Source: Ariolimax columbianus | Taxonomy: Eukaryota > Mollusca > Gastropoda > Stylommatophora > Arionidae | Direction: 5' to 3' | Length of the DNA: 64,000 nt | Assembly: GCA_036924085.1 (NCBI GenBank) | Contig: JAVGWX010000013.1 | Coordinates: 67,897,859 to 67,961,858, forward strand | Part shown: positions 14,201-26,200 of the stretch, one piece after another | Layout of the letters: each line of letters starts with the position of its first letter | Position numbering within the stretch: position 1 is the stretch's first letter | Program-made: the position numbers and the translations under genes | Notes under the pieces: model-generated | What the model saw: only the letters and a program-made list of their open reading frames with translations | Told to the model about the DNA's origin: nothing | The model's database searches: none

Positions 14201-17200
14201 CATGCAGCCGAAGACGGATGTGTCGGACCGAAAGGTGCAAATATTGCAGTCAAGCTGTAAACTAGCGACAACGCATTCCGTTCTCCAGACTACATCCTGC
14301 TACTTGCAAAACCTTATTCAGGGCTTGGTAGCGGGAGATCGAGAACGAACGTAGAAGAAGAAGAAGAAGTTATAACATGAAATATTCATAAAGAATTATG
14401 TTATTAGTATGAAGTGTTAAACAGCACAAACATTTAGATACTATACGTCTAACCTGGTGAAGTTCACGAAGGAGACTGCATTCCTGTTTCGCTGGTCCCT
14501 ACAGCTTCTTGAGCATGGCTGCTTTTCTGAGCCAGACTGTTTCTCTTTGGTCTACGTAAATGGGGAAGTCATACATGATATCTTCTGGAGTTTGCTTGGG
14601 TGCTCCGCAATCGCATGTGGTGGCGTCTCTAAGACCTTTTCTGTGGAGGTGGGTCTTGAGTCTGCAATGCCCCATTCTGAGTCTGAAGATATTTTTCTGT
14701 CCATCACTACCTAGTTTGTCTATGCTGTCATTTTCTGGTTTGTATTCTTAGAGGGGCACCATAGCTCAGTTCATAGCGAGCAATTCACTATTTCTGTGGT
14801 TACAGCGAGCATTTGTTAATTCTGCTGAATTTCCACTTTACTTTATCCTTTGTGCTGCTATCACATCCAAATTGTAGACCTTCACCAGCAAATGTCGGTG
14901 TTGTACATTTAATTTTGTTGTAAACACCGGGAGTGAAAGTAATCAGGGTCAGGTCAAATGTACTGATCAAAAATGATGCCTACTACCAGTTGAACAGAAG
15001 AGAGCAGGTCGTGGTCTTCAGACTCCGCGCAGGCCACAATAGACTGAGGTACCATCTATTCAATAAACTGAAGATAGGTGGCACTGACGAATGCACCTGT
15101 GGCACAGGGAAAATGACCGCTGAACATCTGCTGCAAAATTGCCTGACATACGAGGACCAGAGAAAGCACATGTGGCCATCACCAGTGCCAACACTAGACA
15201 AGCTCTATGGCAGTGTCGACAGCCTCAGGATGACAGCTGCTTTCTTCGAACAAATTCAAGTTGACGTCTGACAGCGTAAGAAGAAGAAGAAAATTTACTG
15301 ATCTAGACACCGCACACCTCAGGTCCTCCCTTGCGGTTCTGGAAACAGGCGGTGTCAGGACAGTCTGGTCAAACACGGTGGGATCAACACTGATCCCCAT
15401 AAGGGTGAGCTTAGTGAGAACTCTCACATTGCACTACAGCCAGAAGGACCCCTGGAATGAAACAACGGCAACTGTAATCTGCTCAGGGTCAGGTCATCCC
15501 GTAACCGGTGAGGTCGTTGGGGCAGACATGAAGACATCCTCACAACTCCTCGCCATCCCTCTCTGTCAGATGCCGCTGCCCGTGACTCTTCTGGTCGGAG
15601 TCTGGTCCATTCTTTTATGTTGTCCTCCCATCTGCTAGGAATATTAAACGTTAGCTCAACTCGTCACGAGTAGATTTGAACAATAGCAGCTCTCAGTGGA
15701 GCAACAATTACACATCAATTCATCAAATTATTATTCTTCGTCCCGAAATGAACGTTGTGTTGTAGTTAACAGCGAAGCTGCGATACCTCCATCTTTTGGC
15801 ACACCACATACTATTTGATCAAACTTTATTTGGGTACCGGGTTTGCCTTTCCACCATGACCATCATTCTCTTCGCTGTTTCACTAGCGCGGTCTGTTTCC
15901 AGGGCCGTCGCTTGGAGGCGGAATAGTCTTGGTTAACTGTGGTTCGCTAACCCTGTTGCAAGCAGCCATCTATGAGTCGCTGGATGCTGTTAGCTCATTC
16001 ACTGCTGCATCTTAGGCCCAAGTTTATCAAATGTTGACCTGTTAAGTGTTTGTGGCAAATTACCTCCAGAAGCAACCCCCAAACACAACTCTCCTCCTAT
16101 TACATTTTACCACATCTTAACTTAACATCTTCATACTGGTTTAGAAGACTGCAGAGTCTATACAACCAGTTTCTTTTACATTCATTTGATCTAAAAACAA
16201 TGCACATCCAATCTATTCTTGAATGCATTAATTGACCCTTTCTCCATTATTCCCTGTGGCAATGCATTCCAAGCGTTCACCACCCTATGTATTTGTATAC
16301 TCTATGACTAAACAAATATTTCCTGGCATCTGATCTGCACCTTTATTTAATTAATTTATGTCTGTGCCCTCTTGTTCTTGTAGGCGGCTGTATTTTGAAA
16401 AAAACTTGTTATAGTTTAATTTATCCTTGCAGGTTACAGCGTTAGTTCCTTGCAGGTTACAGCGTTAGTTCATTGCTCCTTACGGGTATATGTGACACCC
16501 AGCTGCGTCAAATATTATATTGATTACGTATTTGCTAAATTAAAGTGTATTGAACATATTTTCTTGTTCCTCTCCAGGCACAGCACTACGTTAGAGGTCT
16601 CTGCTGGGTGTTGCGTTACTACTATCAGGTAAGTTGTACTTATTATTTTGGTGTAGATACGGGGTGGTGCCACTTACTACGGAGGAACAAAATGCCCACT
16701 TCTCTACTATAATTGTCCTTCATTTTGTTGGATTCCTACTGGGGAGTGTTTTTTTTTTCTTGCTGCGTTCGCCTTATTTCTCTATTCTCCGAGGCGGTGT
16801 GCTTTGTATTACGGTTTTTTATGGTTTTTATTTTACGCCTGTCGGCCCAGTGCATGTGACTTCGGCATGCATTTTATGTAAGGGTCTGCTCCCTCCTGCA
16901 TTTTCCAAGGTTTTGCTTCCCTGGGGTAACACTGGTGCTGTGATGGGGAGCTAACCCAGGTCCTGCTGGTTGTGAGCCATGTCACTTAACCACTGGCCCA
17001 CGCCGTCCCTCTGGGGAGTGTGAGAAACCTGTACCAACAAAATAAATGCGCCCTTGCAGATGGAGACACTGCTTTTTTGTTGTGGTCATAATCTTTTTCA
17101 GTTTAGCTCCATTTTTGCATACGTTCCTCGTTGAAGAGGTGCATATATAATTTATTTTCTATTGTTATATTAATCTCAACTCCCCTTACTCAGAAATAAA

Positions 17201-20200
17201 CAAGTTTGCTGTATAACAGCAAAAGTTTGTGATTTATGCACGACATATTCGACGATCAGGATGATCCTTAAGGGAAAAGAATAAATTCTTCAAACTGTTC
17301 GACTCTTCTGAAAGTTACTAGACATTCAAAAATACTAGATCAGTGGTCCTTAACTTTTCTGGCTCCTTTTCCCCCCTTTCAGCTTTGCTCAAACTATTAT
17401 TCTCCCCTTCCCAAGATAGTCCTGCTCAAAAGGACATCATACTTTGCTGAATATTGGCCCCAATCTCTCGTCCCCACCCCCGCCGCTGCTACTAAATGAT
17501 GCAAATGTCAAAGTCATGTTGACCATTTTCTTTGACTGCCATGGGGGTTGTGCATTACGAGTACGCACCACCAGGTCAAAACATTACCAAATAGTACTAC
17601 CTGGAGGTCATCCGTCGACTTCATGATGGTGTTTGATGCAAACATGACATGATGGTGTTTGATGCAAACATGACATGATGGTGTTTGATGCAAACATGAC
17701 ATGATGGTGTTTGATGCAAACATGACATGATGGTGTTTGATGCAAACATGACTTGATGTTTGATGCAAACATGACATGATGGTGTTTGATGCAAACATGA
17801 CATGATGGTGTTTGATGCAAACATGACATGATGGTGTTTGATGCAAACATGACATGATGGTGTTTGATGCAAACATGACTTGATGTTTGATGCAAACATG
17901 ACATGATGGTGTTTGATGCAAACATGACATGATGGTGTTTGATGCAAATATGACATGATGGTGTTTGATGCAAATATGACATGATGGTGTTTGATGCAAA
18001 CATGAAATGATGGTGTTTGATGCAAACATGACATGATGGTGTTTGATGCAAACATGACATGATGGTGTTCGATGCAAACATGACCGAAGCTGATTCAGAC
18101 TTTCCTGGCCAATCACAACATTCCTGCTGCCGAAGATGGATGTGTTGGACCGAAAGGTGCAAATATCGCAGTCAATCTGTAAACTAGCGACACAACGCAA
18201 TATATTATCCGGACTACTTCCTGCTACTTGCGAAGCCTGTTCAGGTCTTGGTAGCGAGAGATTGAGAACGAACACAGAAGAGAAGAAAAAGACAACATTT
18301 CTCTGGTTCGCCAACTTGGCAATTTGTAATTTTTGCCTGTTCTTCGAGCTGAAAATGTTGCTGGAAAGGACTCGTTTTGAGTCATCAGAAAACATTACGC
18401 TGAGTGCGACGACCCAGCTGTACTCCATTCCCAAAGAGGCCTTCCTGAAATGCTTCCAACAATGCCGGGACCACTGAGAGAAGTGTGCGGAGTCCCAAGA
18501 AGAATCCTTTGAATAGGATTAGGATTTCAAACCTCCAGGTGAATAATTGTATTTTCCCGGCCAAAATGTCGGATACTTTTTGAACACACCAGAAATATAT
18601 TTAAGAAATATTCTTATGGTATTATTATTTTCAGGGATGTGCTTCATGGAAATGGTATTTCCCTTACCATTATGCCCCGTTTGCTTCCGACTTTGTCAAC
18701 ATTGGAGACTTGCCAAATGACTTTGAGAAAAATACTCAGCCAGTAAGTGTTCTCACTGACTTTTTGTTCGTATGTGTATCTTTGTTCTTATTGGTATCTT
18801 TGTTCTTATTTGTATCTTTGTTCTTATTTGTATCTTTGTTCTTATTGGTATCTTGGTTCTTATTGGTATCTTTGTTCTTATTTGTATCTTTGTTCTTATT
18901 GGTATCTTTGTTCTTATTGGTATCTTTGTTCTTATTTGTATCTTTGTTCTTATTTGTAGCTTTGTCCTTATTTGCATCTTTGTCCTTATTTGTATTTTTG
19001 TTCTTATTTGTATTTTTGTTCTTATTTGTAGCTTTGTCCTTATTTGTATCTTTGTTCTTATTTGTAGCTTTGTCCTTATTTAAATCTTTGTTCGTATTTG
19101 TATCTTTGTTCTTATTTGTATCATTGTCCTTATTTGTATCTTTGTTCTTATTTGTAGCTCTGTCCTTATTTGCATTTTTGTTCTTATTTGTATTTTTGTT
19201 CTTATTTGTAGCTTTGTTCTTATTTGTATCTTTGTTCTTATTTGTATTTTTGTTCTTATTTGTAGCTTTGTCCTTATTTGTATCTTTGTTCTTATTTGTA
19301 GCTTTGTCCTTATTTAAATCTTTGTTCGTATTTGTATCTTTGTTCTTATTTGTATCATTGTCCTTATTTGTATCTTTGTTCTTATTTGTAGCTTTGTCCT
19401 TATTTGCATTTTTGTTCTTATTTGTATTTTTGTTCTTATTTGTAGCTTTGTTCTTATTTGTATCTTTGTTCTTATTTGTATTTTTGTTCTTATTTGTAGC
19501 TTTGTCCTTATTTGTATCTTTGTTCTTATTTGTAGCTTTGTCCTTATTTAAATCTTTGTTCGTATTTGTATCTTTGTTCTTATTTGTATCATTGTCCTTA
19601 TTTGTATCTTTGTTCTTATTTGTAGCTTTGTCCTTATTTGCATTTTTGTTCTTATGTGGATCTTCATTCTTATTTGTATATGGACGCTGCAGGTAAGTGT
19701 AAAACACAGGGCTACAGGAACAACGACTGCAAGAACTTGTCATATAGTGGATGCCATCTCATCGCATTTCCTGTGGCAATATCCTGCTGACGGATTGTTG
19801 AAAGAACAATAGGAGTACTGCCTCGACCTAATATAAGTTCGTATTTTAAAATCAGAAGCACAGTGAAGCTCCGAACCTTTTCCTGAACATTAAGAAAACT
19901 AAGATAATGTTTACTAACAGAACACTGACCCAGTGACTCGTTGGTCTACATAAGTGGGGCAATCATACAGGATATGTTCTGGAGTTTGCTTGGGTGCTCC
20001 ACAATTGCATGTAGGGGCAAATGCAATGTTAGGTATGATAAAAAGAAATATTAAACATAGGAGCAAGGAAGTGATAGTCAAACTGTATAAAGCTTTAGTT
20101 AGACCTAGATTGGAGTACTGTGTACAGGTGTGGAGTCCTTATCATAAAGGGGATATAAACATGCTGGAAAGAATACAAAAAAGAGCGACAAAGATGATAG

Positions 20201-23200
20201 TGGGATTCCAGAATTACAGTTATGAGGAACGGCTAAGAAAAACTGGCCTACAGTGTCTCGAAGAGAGAAGAATTCATGGTGACTTAATACAGGCTTATAA
20301 GATGATCAGAGGAATGGATAAATTAGACTATAACAAGTTTTTTAAAATACAGCCACCCACAATAACACGAGGGCATAGCTACAAGCTGACTAAAGAGAGG
20401 TCTAGATTAGATATTGGGAAATATTTTTTTAGTCAGAGACTGGTGTCTGCTTGGAATGCATTGCCAGGGGAGGTAGTGGAGGCAGGGACAGTTAATGCAT
20501 TTAAGAATAGATTGGATGCGCATAGCTTTTAGAGCAAGGTGATGTAAATGTAACTGGTTGTATACAGACTCCGCAGGGTCTTCTAAACCAGTATAAAAAC
20601 GTTAAGTTAAGTCTCTAAGACCCTTTCTGTGGAGGTGGGCCTTGAGTCTGCAATGCCCCATTCTGAGTCTGAAGATATTTTTCTGTCCATCTCTGTCTAG
20701 TTTGTTTATGCTGTGATTTTCTGGTTTGTATTCTTAGAGGGGAGTGTTAGCTCAGTTCATAGCACGCAATTCGCTATTTCTGTGGTAACAGTTTGAATCC
20801 CGCCCTGAGACTAAAAACAAAACAGTGTCGTGATTTTAATCGGCGACCGCCTCTCCAGACAACCCAGCTGTAAATTAGTACCTGACATATGAGTTAGGGA
20901 AAGTAAAAAACAGTAAGGAAGAGCACTGGCCAGCCCCATCTCTCAGTCTCCGGCTTAGTACAATGGAGTCTTCAAAGACTCCATTTCCAACCAGCGGTTA
21001 ATTCTGCTGAATTTCTACTTTACTTTTACTTAACATTAGAAATAATATAATATCTAATGATATCGTTAGAAATATTGTATTTGATAATGACATAAATATT
21101 ATTTATAATAATGACATTAGAAAAATTAATGATGATATTATAAATATGATATCCAATGAAGACATCAGAAATGTTATAACTTTTCTTCTTTGCGTTCAGG
21201 ATCTTTTGGTCATGCTATATCTGCAGGCCAGTCGCCATGATGAAGTCTGTAGTCTTCACCAGGTCGGAGCGGCTGCCCCACAGCTTTTGTCTCAGCTCCG
21301 CACCCTCTGGCCCGGTCTGGCATCTCATTTCCCTATAGATTGGGCATTCTTGTAGAATATGCTCAGAATTCTGGTATCCTGTTCCACATGAGCACTCATC
21401 GGTGTGTGAGATCTTCAGTCGGTATAGATGTTCTAGTAGTATATTATAACTAATAATGACATAAATTTTATGTCATTAGAAATATGAGAATTACTCTCTG
21501 AATACCTAGCCAGACACAAAATTAGGTCATTTGAATGTAACTTAGTCAACTACCACTGCATACATATAACAGATGTTGTTACAAGGCACAAAGAAGACCA
21601 TAACGCAGACGAATAGATGACAATTGACAAATGGACAGAACAAAGTAAGTAAGAGTGCTTCGGGCAGTGATGTTTTTCTTGTTCGTAATTGCACACTATG
21701 TTGTCTTCTTCCACAGTTCAAGCCCTTGGAACAGCTCATGGGGGTGTTCCCGGCTGCAAGTAGGAAACATCTGCCGATCACTTGGCAGACACTAATGACT
21801 GACACAGTAAGTAGGAACTAGGATTTCACCGATAAGCCAATTTCCGATTAATTGGCGGCAGATTATTTATAATGTAATTAGGTATTGTGATATTTTTAAT
21901 GTACATAATTATAATTAATTTTACAATTATTGTGAACTGCTATTGATAATAAGTAAAAAGTGGTGTAAATTATGCAACGTTAAATGTTATTCTCTGATTG
22001 TTACATACCGTCATGGCTGTGCGTTTTGCTCTATGGAGTTTTCCAAATTTCCCTGTAATCCATGGTTTTCTTTGTGCCTAGCAATAATAAATAAAAAAAC
22101 GAGAAGGGTGATTATCAAAACTGATTCATCTGTCAAAAAAGCCAATACAGATTAATTCGCAAAATAGCCGATATGACCGATTGGCTGCCGATTAATCGGT
22201 GCAACATTAGTTTGAACCATGGGATATTCTTAACCTTTTCAAGACCCCGTTAAAAATTGACGTAATTTCCTTCGCAGCTGCACTAATTGTTAGCACGTCA
22301 CATTTTGCTGTGGTTGTTGACTTTGAGAGCCTGCAACATTTTTGTTTGTCGATCTATAGATATGATTTTGTTGTGTGTAGAGACATAGATTAAAAAAGAA
22401 CTTGTTATTGTTTTTGTTGTGTGTGTGTTAGTTTCTGAGGTACAAGATGAAAGTGAACATTTATAAAAACAAAGCACAAACATTTAGACTCACAGATTAG
22501 GGAACGTCGCTCCTCAATATAATCCTTCCAAAATCACCACAAAACACTATTTATTGTTCTTATTATAATAGACATATCTTTTAATATTCACTTCAAACGT
22601 TATATAAATAAACTAAACAGATCTACCTCACAAAGATCTTCTACTACAACTTACTTCATCAACCCCAGTAATGGGTCGAGTTAACGCTGATTGAAAAAAA
22701 GAATATATTCTTTCAAAATCCACCTACATTTTAGCGGTTAATAATTGGGCAAGACGGAAGTGACGTACATGTAAAATCAAATCTGCCGCATTTTCGTAGT
22801 TTGATAAGTAAATTTGATATATTGACCACTTAGCATCAGGCAGTTCTAAAAGTCACTTTGGCCGTTACGCTGAAATTTTTTATCAGTCGGTTAAAAGCGA
22901 AAAATACGCGGAAAAGGTAAATACAGATTTCGTTCATCCATTTTGAAATGTCTTTGATGAATTTCTTGATAAATTTATTTGTCTTCAGGAGTCACCAATA
23001 ATTGATTTCTACCCTACCGACTTCAAGATTGATCTGAATGGCAAGAAGTTTGCCTGGCAAGGTTAGTTGAGTGTCCATAATTTGTCTGATTTTATCATCT
23101 GGCTTGGCTTGGCTTGGCTTGTCGTTCTCCATCCCCACTACCAAATCCTGAAAGGGCTTAAGTATCAGAATGTAGTCCAGAGAACGGAATGCGTTGTCGT

Positions 23201-26200
23201 AGTTTACAGCTTGACTGCGATATTTGCACCTTTCGGTCCAACACATCCGACTTCCAGCAAGCATTTTTTGAGTACCGGGTTAGCATTCTTTTTTCGATCC
23301 CTTCTCCTTAGCCAGTTTGCCCTGCTGCAGCCTGTTATCCAGGATCACCTGGTGGAGGTGTAGAAGGGTCTTGGCAGCTCTGGTTTGCTGGCCCTGACGC
23401 TAGCAGTCAGCTATGGGTCGCTCCCACTGCAGCTCATGCGCTGCTCAGCATCTTGATCCAATTTTATCATCTAAATATACAAATATATACTAGTCTTAGT
23501 TGACTTGTACTTCTACAGGGGCAGATGCCTCTGTGCAGGTCCCAGCTCTGGTTTGCTGGCCCTGACGCTAGCAGTCAGCTATGGGTCGCTCCCACTGCAG
23601 CTCATGCGCTGCTCAGCATCTTGATCCAATTTTATCATCTGAATATACAAATATATACTAGTCTTAGTTGACTTGTACTTCTACAGGGGCAGATGCCTCT
23701 GTGCAGGTCCCAGCTCTGGTTTGCTGGCCCTGACGCTAGCAGTCAGCTATGGGTCGCTCCCACTGCAGCTCATGCGCTGCTCAGCATCTTGATCCCATTT
23801 TATCATCTAAATATATACTAGTCTTAGTTGACCTGTACTTCTACAGTGGCAGATGCCTCTGTGCAGGCCCCAGCTCTGGCGTGAACTGTATGTAGCCTGA
23901 AGGAGGATATTCTGCTTAGTGGGTTAGTCTCAAGCAGCTTATCACTATTCTACATTTGTACAAGTGCAGCGGAGGTTGGTTAACTGATGTGCGAATCCAT
24001 CTTAATAGACTCAGACAATAGAGCATGCGTACGAAGAAGAAGAAGAAGACAATAGAGCAAAGTAGACAAACCGCCTAACTATGGCCATTGTTATTCCATG
24101 TCATACAGTTAGTCTGCTCTCTGTGGGGCAGTGGTGCTATCCTTTTCCTTGTCATACACAAAGACCCCAGTGGACCACTCGAGACATATTCTATACTTAT
24201 TATCCTATTATTCAATTGAATGTAATGAATTATAACGAAAAGACTTGATGATCTGACTGTGACTGATGATTTGGCGCTTCTGTTTGACAACCACAACCAA
24301 ATAAAATAGTCTGAAATTGAGTCTGAGGGTGGACAGAGATAAAACACAGATTAGCACTGAAATTGAGTCTGAGGGTGGACAGAGATAAAACACAGATTAG
24401 CAAAATAAAAGCAACTAACGACAATCAGATTGTTCTGGTACAGTATGATGTACGAAGAGTCAAAACGGCTTATCAAAGCCAGATACATGACCAAATGGGA
24501 AACCGAACATACTGGTTACACCAAAAACGATGCCTATTACCAGTTGAACCGAAGAGAGCAGGTCGTTGTCTTCAGACTTCGCACTGGCCAAAATAGACTG
24601 AGGTACCACCTATTCAATAAATTGAAGATAGGGTGTACCGACGAATGCCCGTGCGGTACTGGTAAAATGACCGCTGAACATCTGCTGCAGAACTGCCCGA
24701 CATACGAGGATCAGAGAGAGCAGATGTGGCCATTACCAGTGGAACTGCAAGACAAGCTCTATGGCAGTGGCGAGAGCCTCAGGATGTAGCCGCTATTTTC
24801 GAAAAAATAATGGTTACTGTCTGACTGCGTACGCAGAAGAAGATTGTTCTGGTACACAAAAAAACTATGCCTATTACCAGTTGAACAGAAGAGAGCAGGT
24901 CGTGGTCTTCAGACTTCGCTCTGGCCACAATAGACTGAGGTACCACCTATTCAACAAATTGAAGATAGGTGGCACGGACGAATGCCCGTGTGGTACCGGG
25001 AAAATGACCGCTGAACATCTGCTGCAAAACTGCCCGACATACGAGGACCAGAGAAAGCAGATATGGCCATCACCAGTGGCAACACTAGACAAGCTCTATG
25101 GCAGTGTCGACAGCCTCAGGATGACCGCTGCTTTTTTCGAAAAAATAATGGTTGCTGTCTGACTGCATACGATGAAGAAGAAGAAGATTGTTCTGGGAGA
25201 CATGATATTGCAAGAGATAAATTCATTCATATATCTGTGTAGTAATAGAGACGAGGTCGGAGGTGCTGATAGAGATATCAAATTTAGAGTGGAAAAAGTG
25301 AGAGTGGCTTTTATTGCCTTAGGGAATTTGTGAAAATCTAAAGAAATTAAGTCCATCACAAAAATACAGATCTTCAACTCCAATGTCAAGTCCGTCCTAT
25401 TGTATGGCTCTGCGACGTTGGAAACATGGGAAGCACAATTAAAACGGTCCAAGTTTTCATTGACGAATGCTTGGGTCGAAGTGAGGGAATAAAATGCTAT
25501 GATAAAGTTGCTAATATAGAACTGGGGGAAATAACCGGACAGGGGGGTGGGGCATGGAAATAATGGTTCCATGCTTCGCAGGGAGCTAAAGTGTTTTTAT
25601 TGATTGATTAGTCCTATCACAATTTTTCTATATATACTCCATTTTGATCATGATTTATCACATGACCAAATAGGAACAGCCCACATATTAAGCCAACATA
25701 TGTCCTCTCCTAGATTCAAATTATCAATCACATATACACTAGCATAAAGAAAGACCCAGTGGTCTCAAGGTAAGGTGTTCGCCTCAGGTGCTGGAGGTCG
25801 CGGGTTCAAATCCTGGTGCAGACATCGGGATTTTCTCACGTGGATTATCCGGTAAATATTTCCCCTGATCTCTGAGTAGTGAGATCAGACACCCGTGTGC
25901 AGTGGCACGCATGTTAAAAATACCTTAGCAGTTGGAAATCGAAAAGAGTATGCCTAACGGTCGCTGCTCGGGCAAAATTCAAGTTAAAAATCTACTCAAA
26001 TTATTCTAGGGATTTTCACCACGCGGAGAATATGTCGCAAAACAGCGGGACTGTATGGCCAGAATAACAATTCTTGGCTATGTGGTTGGTGGAGTGGATT
26101 AGATGGCGCCTGACAGGCTGTGGGTCTACTTTGCTCTAATTTACGCTTCCACCTCCACCAGTTTCAAAAATAGGCAATCGTATATTCCAGGGGCTAACAA

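Noticed and set aside
17514..18434. 306- and 184-codon - strand frames rich in Cys/His
   Set aside because: Look like a zinc-finger array at first, but Cys/His spacing simply follows the 26 bp repeat read in successive frames.
13427..18595. One large mariner spanning exons G-H
   Set aside because: Both pieces are the same 3' end in inverse orientation, so they are not the two ends of one transposon.
18710..19743. Open frames of 328 (+) and 335 (-) codons
   Set aside because: They are the 18 bp minisatellite read in a multiple-of-three period without stops; composition is pure repeat and only the first few codons belong to exon I.
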